Origin: Holosporaceae bacterium 'Namur' | GTDB lineage: Bacteria; Pseudomonadota; Alphaproteobacteria; Rickettsiales; Midichloriaceae | Length of the DNA stretch: 61,523 nt | NCBI GenBank assembly: GCA_014116815.1 | Contig: JACGYV010000010.1 | Coordinates: forward strand, 1-61,523 | Reading direction: 5' to 3' | Shown: in pieces, positions 9,067 through 20,086 of the stretch | Position numbering within the stretch: the stretch's first letter is position 1 | Layout: each line of letters opens with the position of its first letter | Notes under the pieces: model-generated | Databases searched by the model: none | Seen by the model: only the letters and a program-made list of their open reading frames with translations | What the model was told of the DNA's origin: nothing | Translations under genes and position numbers: made by a program

Positions 9067-9194
9067 AAAATATTATAGGAGCTAAGCTAAGGTCCAGAAA
9101 ATGGGATAATCAAGATGCAGAAACATTACTTGGTTGCTATATACTTAATAGAATGACAACCCTAGGTATGCCACAATCGGTAAAACTCTCTTAA
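9067..9194 (+). pseudogene. 3' fragment of an unidentified gene cut off by the IS6 element
   Basis: Directly at the right end of the IS6 element an open frame reads QNIIGAKLRSRKWDNQDAET then LLGCYILNRMTTLGMPQSVK, ending at the TAA at 9192-9194. It has no start of its own, and its composition looks like real protein. No matching 5' part is apparent on the left of the element, so the insertion was probably followed by a deletion. The parent family is not recognised. Confidence 0.35.
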
Positions 9195-9305
9195 TTAACA
9201 GGGTGAAAGGGAAAATATTGCTTACCTCTAATTTAGGCAACAACGCCGGAATTAACCACGGCTAAATTGGCATATTCACTGTTAATATCGGGAGCTATAC
9301 GTAAA

Positions 9306-9734
9306 TTAATCTTCATTATGGCTCTTTTCAAAACGTTCATGCCTTTCCTGGGCTTCAATTGAGAGAGTAGCAACCGGCCTTGCTTCCAGCCTCTTAACCC
9401 CGATCGGTTCACCGGTATCATCGCAATACCCGTAAGTACCCTTAGCAATTCTCATTAACGCAGCATCGATCTTATCGATAAGTTTACGATATCTGTCACG
9501 CGTTCTGAGCTCAAAAGTAGTCTCTGTTTCAATACTTGCACGATCATTCAAATCCGGTTCATTCCAATTCTCTTCCTTCAAGTGTTCAACTGTCTGCATA
9601 GATTCGGAAAGTAAATCCGCTTTCCATTTTAATAGCTTTCTTCTAAAATACTCCAACTGATAAGGCCCCATATATTCTTCAGATTCGGAAGGCTTATAGT
9701 CGTGAGGTAAATCTACTAATTTTATGTCTGACAT
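9306..9734 (-). CDS. dksA: RNA polymerase-binding transcription factor DksA
   Basis: This 142-residue protein binds the RNA polymerase secondary channel and, with ppGpp, adjusts stable-RNA and stress promoters. It has the long N-terminal coiled coil (ESEEYMGPYQLEYFRRKLLK onward), the coil tip segment LNDRASIETETT and the C-terminal globular part YGYCDDTGEPIGVKRLEARP. The four zinc-finger cysteines of enterobacterial DksA are reduced to one (GYCDDTGEPIG); the segment VATLSIEAQERHE has none. Reduced-cysteine DksA forms are known in alphaproteobacteria, so this is probably functional. It lies downstream of secG-pyrG and the small membrane protein but is separated from them by about 140 bases. 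Confidence 0.95.
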   Translation of the reverse strand: MSDIKLVDLPHDYKPSESEEYMGPYQLEYFRRKLLKWKADLLSESMQTVEHLKEENWNEPDLNDRASIETETTFELRTRDRYRKLIDKIDAALMRIAKGTYGYCDDTGEPIGVKRLEARPVATLSIEAQERHERFEKSHNED

Positions 9735-9878
9735 GTTTGCAACTAAAATTTAATTAAGCTATTTAATTTTATATCTAAAAGCCACAAATGATCAAGGAGA
9801 ATTAATTAAATAGTTTATGGTTTAAGCTAGGTAAATAGTATTTAAATCTCCTTTCTTAAATAGAATGAATAACTTAAA

Positions 9879-10352
9879 TTATTCCTTATCTCTTTTCTTA
9901 ACTTCTTTTCCCCATTCATTAACAAGCTTATCAAGTTCATCATTGAGCTTATTAATCTTAAATTGAACTAAAACGTTTTTTATTAATAAATTTATATTCG
10001 GAAAACACCAGTAAACCACCCAACCGACTGTACTATAGCTGTAAATATATAACCAGGTTTTAGGCTCAAGAATAAATTTGATTGCCATCTCATGAGCTTG
10101 GCTGTAATTGAGAATAATTTGTATTAAGTACGGGGCTACTCCGGCAAAGTTAAACATTAATACTATTTTTGTTAAGTATCTGTTTTGATAACGATCTACT
10201 ACTCCTGCAATAAATCCCGGTAACATCCCGAAGAGAATTAAAAATAATACATGAGTAGAAAAGACGGCGATAATAACCATAAGCACGGTTATAAAAAACC
10301 CGCCGATGCCTATCGGGGAAGTTGCCTCACTTTGTTTTTCCGCTTTCCTCAT
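9879..10352 (-). CDS. Conserved membrane protein of unknown function
   Basis: A 157-residue protein with about four hydrophobic segments: near residues 14-34 (GIGGFFITVLMVIIAVFSTH), 35-52, 64-82 and 100-120. It ends in a charged, coiled tail (INKLNDELDKLVNEWGKEVK). The topology suggests an inner-membrane protein with a cytoplasmic C-terminus. The start lies 30 bases after the pyrG stop, so it is likely cotranscribed with secG and pyrG. No enzymatic motif is seen and no function is assigned. Confidence 0.7.
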   Translation of the reverse strand: MRKAEKQSEATSPIGIGGFFITVLMVIIAVFSTHVLFLILFGMLPGFIAGVVDRYQNRYLTKIVLMFNFAGVAPYLIQIILNYSQAHEMAIKFILEPKTWLYIYSYSTVGWVVYWCFPNINLLIKNVLVQFKINKLNDELDKLVNEWGKEVKKRDKE

Positions 10353-10382
10353 ATGTATGAGCCTTTAACCCTTAACCCTAAT

Positions 10383-12361
<1,979 letters not shown>

Positions 12362-12445
12362 GCTATGCTAATTAGTGGAATATAATAATATTTTTAAGTA
12401 TAACTTGCAACTTTGATTTCAGTATTTTTAAATTAATATATCAAT

Positions 12446-12769
12446 ATGAGTAAACATCAAAATAACAAAAAGGCCGCCAATTTAAGTATAATCGGGCTTA
12501 ATCTTATAATATATTTATTGGTTATTTATTTTATTTACCACTCGTTAAACGGGGAACGCGGCATATTTGCCTATCGAAGACTTTCTAAAGAGCTGGAAAT
12601 AAAACGGAGTACTCTGGCGAGCTTAACTACTGAGAAATCTCGGTTGGAAAATAAAGTCGGGCTTATCGGTAAAGATAAAGTTGATCTTGATATGCTTGAT
12701 GAGTTGGCAAGAAGAAAACTCGGACTAGCCGGAAAGAATGATATCATGATAATAATTAAAAAGGACTAA
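12446..12769 (+). CDS. FtsB/DivIC-type septum formation initiator
   Basis: A 107-residue bitopic protein with a short cytoplasmic N-terminus (SKHQNNKKAA), one membrane helix at about residues 13-34, then a coiled coil (LSKELEIKRSTLASLTTEKS). It ends in the conserved region around LDELARRKLGLAGKNDIMII. This layout is that of FtsB/DivIC proteins, which link FtsL and FtsQ in the divisome. In alphaproteobacteria such a gene often lies near central metabolic genes, as here beside secG-pyrG. Identity is good at family level; the specific name ftsB is not proven. Confidence 0.8.
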   Translation: MSKHQNNKKAANLSIIGLNLIIYLLVIYFIYHSLNGERGIFAYRRLSKELEIKRSTLASLTTEKSRLENKVGLIGKDKVDLDMLDELARRKLGLAGKNDIMIIIKKD

Positions 12770-12775
12770 TAATAA

Positions 12776-12809
12776 AACACCTCACCAATATTATGATAGG
12801 CAAGGTGTT
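12776..12809. terminator. bidirectional terminator candidate
   Basis: AACACCT at 12776-12782 and AGGTGTT at 12803-12809 form a 7-base stem between the convergent ends of the ftsB-like gene and metG. The loop is about 20 bases with a few further pairs. The T-tract is weak. Confidence 0.45.
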
Positions 12810-12819
12810 ACCGGTTAGC

Positions 12820-14319
12820 TTAACCTTCCAACCTTGGAAATACCCCGAACGGCTTATTAATTTCGCATCCTTCTTTTAAAGCAAAATCTTTATTTAATGT
12901 ATTAAAATTCCTCTCTTTAACATTTAAAAAGTCCAGAATTTTTCCGGAAGCGTCAGGCATTACAGGTTGTAATAAAATTGCAATTACTCTTATTACTTCA
13001 GCTAAAGTATATAATACCGAACCCATTCTCTCTACATCGGTTTTTCTTAAATTCCAAGGAGCCTCCCGATCAATATATTCGTTAGCTTTTGCACTTAAAT
13101 CTATAATAAATTGTATAGCATGATTTATACCCTGCTGATCGATTTCTTTTCTGATCTTATCAATTGTCTGATAAGCAAAATTTAAAAATTCAACATCCTT
13201 ATCGTTTAATGCGGAAGAAGGTACTTTCATTTCGCAATTTTTATATATAAAAGATAGCACTCTTTGCGACAGATTACCGATATTGTTAGCCAAATCCGCA
13301 TTTACTCTGCTGATAAAACTTGATCTTGAGTAATTACCGTCATTACCGAAAGGTACTTCCTTCATCATAAAATAACGAACATAATCTAAGCCGAATTCTT
13401 CAACCAAGTTCACGGGATTAATAGTATTACCTAATGACTTTGATATTTTAACCCCTTCGTTAGTCCACCACCCGTGCGCGAAAATTTTTTTCGGAAGCTT
13501 AATTCCGGCAGCCATCAAAAATGCCGGCCAATAAACCGCATGAAACCTTAAAATATCTTTACCAACCACGTGTAAATCACATGGCCAGTAAGGCGATTTT
13601 TCTCCTCCGAGCGCAGATATATAATTAAATAAGGCATCCAGCCAAACATAAATTACATGCTGCTCATCACCCGGAACCGGTATTCCCCATTTAAACGAGG
13701 TTCTCGATACCGATAAATCGGTAAGTCCTGATTTCACGAAAGATATTACCTCATTTCTTCTTGAGGTAGGGGCAATAAAGTGCGGGTTTTCTTCATAAAA
13801 ATTAAGCAACTTATCCTGCCAAGCCGATAATTTGAAAAAATAGCTGGGCTCTTCCAACCATTCCACATCAGCTCCCGTCGGCGCTTTTCCGTCAACCAGT
13901 TCCGCTTCTCCGTAGAAAGCTTCATCACGAACCGCATACCAACCTGAATATTTACCTAAATAAATATTACCGCTATCCACCAATCTTTGCCAAATTTCAG
14001 CTACGTATTTTTTATGCCTCTCTTCAGAGGTTCTTATGAAATCATCATTAGAAAAATTCATTGTTTGAGAAAGATTTTTAAAGCTTACATAAACCTTATC
14101 GGTAAATGCTTGCGGATCCTCCCCGGCTTTCACTGCGGATTTTTCAATTTTTTGCCCATGTTCATCGGTACCGGTCAAGAACATAACATCAAATCCGTCC
14201 AATCGTTTAAACCTTGCTAAGATATCACATGCAAGCGATGTATAAGCATGCCCTATGTGAGGAATATCATTTACATAATAAATTGGAGTAGTAATGTAAA
14301 ATTTAGGTTTTACCGACAT
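12820..14319 (-). CDS. metG: Methionyl-tRNA synthetase
   Basis: A 499-residue class I synthetase that charges tRNA-Met. The HIGH motif is in YYVNDIPHIGHAYTSLACD near the N-terminus, and the KMSKS motif appears as KISKSLGN at about residue 310. The connective region WYAVRDEAFYGEAELVDG lacks zinc-knuckle cysteines, marking the zinc-free form found in many alphaproteobacteria. There is no C-terminal tRNA-binding extension, normal for the short type. It is transcribed alone, convergent with the ftsB-like gene, with the terminase pseudogene upstream in the same direction. Confidence 0.97.
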   Translation of the reverse strand: MSVKPKFYITTPIYYVNDIPHIGHAYTSLACDILARFKRLDGFDVMFLTGTDEHGQKIEKSAVKAGEDPQAFTDKVYVSFKNLSQTMNFSNDDFIRTSEERHKKYVAEIWQRLVDSGNIYLGKYSGWYAVRDEAFYGEAELVDGKAPTGADVEWLEEPSYFFKLSAWQDKLLNFYEENPHFIAPTSRRNEVISFVKSGLTDLSVSRTSFKWGIPVPGDEQHVIYVWLDALFNYISALGGEKSPYWPCDLHVVGKDILRFHAVYWPAFLMAAGIKLPKKIFAHGWWTNEGVKISKSLGNTINPVNLVEEFGLDYVRYFMMKEVPFGNDGNYSRSSFISRVNADLANNIGNLSQRVLSFIYKNCEMKVPSSALNDKDVEFLNFAYQTIDKIRKEIDQQGINHAIQFIIDLSAKANEYIDREAPWNLRKTDVERMGSVLYTLAEVIRVIAILLQPVMPDASGKILDFLNVKERNFNTLNKDFALKEGCEINKPFGVFPRLEG

Positions 14320-14353
14320 ATTAGCTATATTATTATGATTTTGTAAGCAAACT

Positions 14354-15764
14354 TTATACTCTTCTTAAGCTCATTTCCAGTTCTTTTTTATCTCTTACCC
14401 AAAGTAAAAACTGAGTTATAGAATCAACTTGGTCATCATTTTTTACATTCGGGAAGCAAAACAGCTCTTCTTCCAGCCCCTCAAGCCACCCTCTGTAGTT
14501 AGGGAAATAAACTTTCCCGGCTTCAAATAATATTGAGGTAAGCACTAATCTGGTAACCTTATCATATTTCGGGGTAAACTTAATAATGTTAAGCGGCGAA
14601 GATAACAACTCCTGAATAAGTTGCTGACCGCTTGCCTTATCTTCTATTATAATTCCGATTGCATTATGTTTCCGCTGTTGCTGCAAAATACTTTTTTTTA
14701 AGCTCAGGGTAATTGAGTTTATCACGGAAGATATCCAGTAGATAAAAATTATTTTCTTTAAGCCCCCATGTAGTACATACGGAATAATCATTCGAATCTC
14801 CATTTTTGATGGCGGTATCCCAACTTTGATATATTTCTTCTATCCCTTCGGCATTATCATATCTTAAAATCCAGTCGGGTTTTATTATTCCCGAGTTAGT
14901 CGTTAAGGGGTTTTGCTGATACTGAGCTTCATATGCGTAAGCTCCCATCTCTTGTTTATACATATTCAAAGTTTCTTTGTTATCTATATTTTCATTAAGC
15001 ACCTCCCCTTCTTTTCTTAAGCGATAAAAATCGTTAAATTTTATTTCCTCATTTTTTTCAGCAACCGCCTGTAGCTTTAAATGTTTAAAAATATTCTTCT
15101 TAAGTAAATATCCGCTTAAATCCTCAGGGTGTAACCTTTGCATAACTAAAATAATCGCCCCGTTTTTTTTATCATTTAAGCGTGAAGAAAGAGTTTGCTC
15201 ATACCAGTTAATACATTTTAAGCGCTCAAGTCTACTCATCGCTTTAAGGGATGAAACAGGGTCATCAATTATTATAATATCCGCTCCTTCCCCCGTCAGT
15301 GTACTACCTACCGAGGTTGCAAACCTAAACCCGTGCTCACCCGTTGAGAACTTATGTTTTTGGTTTTGCCCGTGCTTAATTTTAAACTTAGGAAAATATT
15401 GCTGAAACCATTCGGTTTCCGCAATACATTTTGAATCCAGCGAATGCTTGTTGCTTAATGCCTGGCTATAAGAAGCCACGATAATTTTCTTATTCGGGTT
15501 ATTGCCCAGTATCCATGCCGGCCAGGCAACACTTATGCAAAAGGATTTTAGTGCGCGAGGCGGCATGTTAATTAATAATCGCTTTATCTGTCTTTTCTCA
15601 ACTGCTCTTAGGTGCTCGAGAATTAAATCAAGGTGCCAGTTATCAATAAATTTTTGATTGGGATGTAAAGTTTCAAAGCTCTTAACCAGAAAACTTTTCA
15701 GATCAAGATGATATAATTTTTTAAGTATTTTTTGGGTTTCACTTTTTTTGTTTAAATTTTGCAT
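14354..15764 (-). pseudogene. Phage/GTA-type large terminase, frameshifted
   Basis: Two overlapping frames encode one large terminase. The upstream frame (14664-15764, 366 residues) holds the ATPase: Walker A-like INMPPRALKSFCIS and Walker B ADIIIIDDPVSS. It also has the first nuclease Asp in QSWDTAIKNGD. It stops at KKKYFAATAET. The second frame (14354 to about 14690) resumes with KHNAIGIIIEDKASGQQLIQ and ends with PNVKNDDQVDSITQF, supplying the other two nuclease acids. The shift lies near 14665-14685, and restoring one base would join them. The protein would package DNA and cut it at the capsid portal. No small terminase, portal or capsid gene is nearby, so this is an isolated relic, possibly of a gene transfer agent. 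Confidence 0.85.
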
Positions 15765-15824
15765 TATAATTAAAATGGTGAATTCAATAAAATTTTAACA
15801 TAACTACTAAGCACCCGGAAGCCC

Positions 15825-17555
15825 ATGCAAGATAAGATCCTTAATTTAAGAGCATTATTTCCTACATATAATATTGACGGTTATATCATCCCTTCAAGTG
15901 ACGAATTCAATAACGAATACCTCCCTAAACATTTAAAGCGCTTAAAATGGCTGACCGGCTTTACCGGTTCCAACGGCCTATGTATCATTACTGATAAATT
16001 TAAAGCTTTTTTTACCGACGGGCGTTACTTAATTCAAGCTGAAACGGAGCTCGGAGATGATTATCAAATATTTAATATGACAAATGAAGATTATACTAAA
16101 TTCTTCACACTTATTGAAGGCTCTAAACTTGGATTTGATCCGAATCTGCTCACCAAATCAGCATATGATCATTATTGCTCTTTAGCTAAAAAGCTTAATA
16201 TCGAGTTAATTCTATTAACTAAAAATTTAATTGATGAAATCTGGCTGGATAAACCATTACCAAAAAAAAGTAATATTATTGAATTAGGCTTAGAGTTTGT
16301 TGGATTAAGCAGAGAAGAGAAAATTAAACAAGTTCTTGAAAATTTCTCCGGTTGCGCGGATTATTTGCTGCTTATCTCATTAGATTCAATTTGTTGGCTA
16401 CTCAATATAAGAGCTGATGATATCAGCTATACACCATTTTTACTATCATATTTGATTATGGATAAAGAAGGCAACCTGGAGCTTTTCCTAGATCAAAACA
16501 ACCAAGATTTTCAGCTAAAAAATGTCAAGGTAAGAACATTTAAAGAATTAAAACCATATTACCTGAAGTTAGTTAATAGTAACAAAAAAATAGCTTTGGA
16601 TCTGACTTCCTGTTCTTACTGGTTTTTTGCTAACGCTAAGCGTGAGCAAATCATGTCTGTTTCAGATCCTTGTCAAATGCTGAAAGCCTGTAAAAATAAA
16701 GTTGAAATCAAGGGCTTTAGAGATGGACATATTGAAGACGGCACAGCACTTTGTAAATTCTTATTTTGGCTTGAGCAAAATATTGATAATGGAATAAATG
16801 AGGTAAGTGCAGCTAAAAAATTGCTCGAGCTGCGAAAAGAAAGAAAATATTTTCAATATCCGAGCTTCGGTTCTATTTCAGCTTTTAAACAAAACGGTGC
16901 GATCATTCATTATCACCCTACCCCGAGAACTTGCCTTAAACTAACCCGTGGAGGGTTATATTTAATTGATTCGGGAGGACAATATTTGAATTGTACTACC
17001 GATGTCACAAGAATCACTTGCTTCGGAGAAGCTTCTCAAGAACAAACAACCAATTTTACTCTGGTGCTGAAAGGTTTTATCACCCTTTCAAAAGCTGTTT
17101 TTCCGGTATCCGCCACCGGGCTTCAGCTAGATGCATTAGCTCGTTATCCGCTGTGGCAACATGGTTTAAATTATCCGCACGGCACCGGGCACGGAGTCGG
17201 ACATTTTTTATCGGTACATGAAAAGCCGAATAATATATCTCCCGCAAAGCACTCATATGTAGCATTGAAGCCCGGTATGATCACTTCAATTGAACCGGGA
17301 TTTTATAAACAAGGTGAATACGGAATAAGAATTGAAAATTTAGCTCTTGTAAAAGAATCCGAATACCCGGGGTTTTTGGAATTTGAGAGCCTAACCTTAG
17401 CCCCGATTGAAAGTAAGCTTATTAATGTAAATTTACTCGATGAAGGAGAAAAAACCTGGCTTAATCATTATCATGAGAAAGTCTACAACAACATAGCCCC
17501 TCATTTAAATCAAGAAGAAAAAAAGTGGCTTAAGGATAAAACCTATCCGCTTTAA
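15825..17555 (+). CDS. Xaa-Pro aminopeptidase (M24B family)
   Basis: A 576-residue metallopeptidase that removes N-terminal residues preceding proline. It has the long eukaryote-like form: two creatinase-type N-terminal domains (opening with MQDKILNLRALFPTYNIDGY and GFTGSNGLCII), then the pita-bread catalytic domain. The dinuclear metal ligands are visible: Asp in YLIDSGGQYLNC, Asp in TTDVTRITCFG, His in HGTGHGVGHFLSVHE, Glu in MITSIEPGFYKQG and Glu in YGIRIENLALV. It is divergent from the terminase relic and meets the pentapeptide gene tail to tail with a 4-base overlap. A peptide-scavenging role in a host cell is plausible. Confidence 0.93.
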   Translation: MQDKILNLRALFPTYNIDGYIIPSSDEFNNEYLPKHLKRLKWLTGFTGSNGLCIITDKFKAFFTDGRYLIQAETELGDDYQIFNMTNEDYTKFFTLIEGSKLGFDPNLLTKSAYDHYCSLAKKLNIELILLTKNLIDEIWLDKPLPKKSNIIELGLEFVGLSREEKIKQVLENFSGCADYLLLISLDSICWLLNIRADDISYTPFLLSYLIMDKEGNLELFLDQNNQDFQLKNVKVRTFKELKPYYLKLVNSNKKIALDLTSCSYWFFANAKREQIMSVSDPCQMLKACKNKVEIKGFRDGHIEDGTALCKFLFWLEQNIDNGINEVSAAKKLLELRKERKYFQYPSFGSISAFKQNGAIIHYHPTPRTCLKLTRGGLYLIDSGGQYLNCTTDVTRITCFGEASQEQTTNFTLVLKGFITLSKAVFPVSATGLQLDALARYPLWQHGLNYPHGTGHGVGHFLSVHEKPNNISPAKHSYVALKPGMITSIEPGFYKQGEYGIRIENLALVKESEYPGFLEFESLTLAPIESKLINVNLLDEGEKTWLNHYHEKVYNNIAPHLNQEEKKWLKDKTYPL

Positions 17556-18850
17556 GAAACAGGCACTTTCCCTACTGATTGCGGCGCAGATTTAGAATTA
17601 CTTAAAATCATTTCGGCATTTTGATTAGAAAGTCCTTTAACATTTTGCATCGACGTATTAAGTATTATTAGTCCGTCGACTTTAATCCCGTTTAATATAG
17701 ACGAATCCAGGTTACTGCCGTATATACGGGCACCTGATAAATTAGCAAACGATAAATCAACTTTCTCCATATAAGTCGAATTAATTACTGCATCTTTTAA
17801 TATGGTGTTATTCAATTTCGCATTAGTTAAAATAGAATCGGATAAGTTAATTGCCGTTAAATTTGAACCTCCGAAGTCAGCGTTATTCAAAACAGATTTA
17901 GTGAAATTACTCTTAACCAGACTGGCATTTTTAAAAATAGTATCTTCTAAATTTGATTTAGAGAATTTACTTTCTAAAATTATCGAATTACTAAAATCAG
18001 CCGCTTCTCCATATATCTTAGTTAAATTTGATTTTAAAATATTGCTGCGTTGAAAATTTACAAAAAATAAAACTGAGTTACTAAGGTTAGTGTTATTAAT
18101 TTTAGTATTAGATAGATCTGCGGAATATAAGTTAGTTTTTTGCCAATCGGCATTTTTTAAATGTATATTAGATAATGTTGCATATTTGAATTTCGCTTCA
18201 GATGCTTTGCTGTTGCTGAAATCACTGCCTGTAAAATCACTATAGGAGAAATCGGCATGATTTAAAGTTGCTTCTTCAAAATCGGCACCTTTAAAATTTG
18301 CTTTATTACCGATTGCACCTACCAAATTTGCTTTATAGAATTTAGCTTCTTCAGCATAAACCGAATTAAAGCTGGCTTTTTTAAGTTCAGCTTTGGAAAA
18401 ATTAGCAACTGCTAAGCTCGCCTCATCAAAAATAACTCTTTCAGCCTTGGCGTTTCTAAAATCGGATTCTTCCAAATATGCATTTTTAAAGTTGCAATCA
18501 GTTAATACCGAATTAGCAAAATTTGCCCTTAATAATTGAGCATTAGAGAAATCAAGCCCTGATAAATCCAATCCTGATAAATTAGCGCCTAAGTCCTGAG
18601 TAATTTTAATAGGCTCCTGTTTATCTCTTTGCTTATCTAAATAGCTTTCTATTACTTTACGAGTAAGATTGGACTTAACAACTTTAACTTCCTCTATTTT
18701 CCTACCGCTTGAAGAAGAGCTGATCTCTCCTATAATATCATCAAACTCTTGTAATATATTAGAATCGTTTGCTTCTTGGCTATAAGCATTAACTGAAAAT
18801 ATATTTGCTGCAACAAATATTGCTCTAAAAGCTAAGCTTTTGATATTCAT
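17552..18850 (-). CDS. Exported pentapeptide-repeat protein
   Basis: A 432-residue protein with an N-terminal signal peptide (SLAFRAIFVAANIFSVNAYS), probably cleaved near residue 22-25. From about residue 90 to 410 it is an almost unbroken run of A(N/D)LXX-type pentapeptides, for example LSGLDLSGLDFSNAQLLRAN and NLVGAIGNKANFKGADFEEA. Such repeats fold into a right-handed quadrilateral beta-helix. Cytoplasmic members can mimic DNA; an exported one more likely acts in the periplasm, at the surface or outside. The gene ends 4 bases inside the convergent aminopeptidase gene and starts 21 bases after the asd stop in the same direction, so it may be transcribed with asd. Function unknown. Confidence 0.88.
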   Translation of the reverse strand: MNIKSLAFRAIFVAANIFSVNAYSQEANDSNILQEFDDIIGEISSSSSGRKIEEVKVVKSNLTRKVIESYLDKQRDKQEPIKITQDLGANLSGLDLSGLDFSNAQLLRANFANSVLTDCNFKNAYLEESDFRNAKAERVIFDEASLAVANFSKAELKKASFNSVYAEEAKFYKANLVGAIGNKANFKGADFEEATLNHADFSYSDFTGSDFSNSKASEAKFKYATLSNIHLKNADWQKTNLYSADLSNTKINNTNLSNSVLFFVNFQRSNILKSNLTKIYGEAADFSNSIILESKFSKSNLEDTIFKNASLVKSNFTKSVLNNADFGGSNLTAINLSDSILTNAKLNNTILKDAVINSTYMEKVDLSFANLSGARIYGSNLDSSILNGIKVDGLIILNTSMQNVKGLSNQNAEMILSNSKSAPQSVGKVPVS

Positions 18851-18871
18851 CGAAATTAACTTTAAAATCCA

Positions 18872-19882
18872 TTATAAATACTTTTGTACAAGTTCTTCGG
18901 CAATTTGTACAGCATTTAAAGCAGCCCCTTTTCTTAAATTATCACAAACTACCCACATATTAAGAGCGTTAGGGTGAGTAAGATCCCTTCTTATTCTAGA
19001 AACAAATACGGCGGTTTCGCCGGTAGATTCTACAGGAGTTATATAATGATTATCTTCAGGATTATCTATAACTAATACTCCGTCGGCTTCATTTAATGCT
19101 TCTCTGGCTTCTTCTGGGGTAATGCTGTTTTCAAACTCTACATATACCGATTCCGAATGCCCGACGAACACCGGCACTCTTACGCAAGTTGCGGAAAGCA
19201 GAATAGAGGGATCTAAAATCTTCTTTATTTCGTCATGCATCTTCCATTCTTCTTTAGTATAATCATCCTCTAAAAATTCATCAATATGAGGGATTATATT
19301 AAATGCTATACTTTTAGGAAAAACATTTGCCGGGACATGAGCATTCATATATTTTGCCTTAGTTTGTCTAAACAACTCATCCATTGCGTTTTTACCCGCA
19401 CCCGATACCGACTGATAGGTAGAAACTATCACCCGCTTTATTTTCGCACATGCATGCAACGGCTTCAATGCAACAACCAACTGAATTATCGAGCAATTGG
19501 GATTAGCAATAATATTTTTCTTATGAAAATCTTTCAGGTCATCAATATTTACTTCAGGAACAATGAGCGGAATCTCAGGATCCATTCTAAAGTAAGATGA
19601 ATTATCGATTACTATGCACCCGCTCTTTGCGGCACTTAAAGCATATTTTCCTGCTACCTCGGAACCTGCGGAAAAGAGCGCAATATCCGTTCCCGTGAAA
19701 TCATAACCTTCGAGAGCTTGAACTTCTAATATTTTATCTCCGAAGCTAATTTTTTTACCACTCGACTTTTGCGAAGCCAGAGCAACTATTTCATTTACCG
19801 GAAATTCTCTATCAGCTAAACACTTAAGCATTTCTCTCCCGACGTTACCCGTGGCTCCGACAACCGCTACTTTAAATGACAT
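18872..19882 (-). CDS. asd: Aspartate-semialdehyde dehydrogenase
   Basis: A 336-residue enzyme that reduces aspartyl phosphate to aspartate semialdehyde with NADPH, feeding diaminopimelate and lysine synthesis. The N-terminal nucleotide fold opens with VAVVGATGNVGREMLKCL. The catalytic Cys is in ANPNCSIIQLVVALKPL, and the conserved His is in RVPVFVGHSESVYVEF. Length and motifs are normal. Together with dapD and dapE in this window it indicates retained meso-diaminopimelate production, needed for peptidoglycan. Confidence 0.97.
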   Translation of the reverse strand: MSFKVAVVGATGNVGREMLKCLADREFPVNEIVALASQKSSGKKISFGDKILEVQALEGYDFTGTDIALFSAGSEVAGKYALSAAKSGCIVIDNSSYFRMDPEIPLIVPEVNIDDLKDFHKKNIIANPNCSIIQLVVALKPLHACAKIKRVIVSTYQSVSGAGKNAMDELFRQTKAKYMNAHVPANVFPKSIAFNIIPHIDEFLEDDYTKEEWKMHDEIKKILDPSILLSATCVRVPVFVGHSESVYVEFENSITPEEAREALNEADGVLVIDNPEDNHYITPVESTGETAVFVSRIRRDLTHPNALNMWVVCDNLRKGAALNAVQIAEELVQKYL

Positions 19883-20086
19883 ACTTAGCTCCGAATGCTT
19901 AAATTTCAGCCCGAATTGTAGTATAAAACTTACTTTTTACAACAAAGAAATGTGAGCGATAGAAAAAGAAGAGAATAAAATCATAATTTTGAATTCGGTA
20001 AAAATATTAGCTATATGTAAATAATTATAGATATCTTACTATAGGAGAATATAATAATTTTAATTAAACAAAATTTGGTATTGGTA

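Noticed and set aside
9233..9448. 71-codon frame overlapping the dksA 3' end
   Set aside because: It lies mostly inside dksA in another frame and its sequence is a shadow of that gene.
14354..15764. Prophage around the terminase
   Set aside because: Neighbours are metG and an aminopeptidase; no portal, capsid, tail, integrase or attachment repeats were seen.
17552..18850. CRISPR-like or tandem DNA repeat in the pentapeptide gene
   Set aside because: The periodicity is at protein level (five residues) with diverged codons, and there are no spacers between identical repeats.
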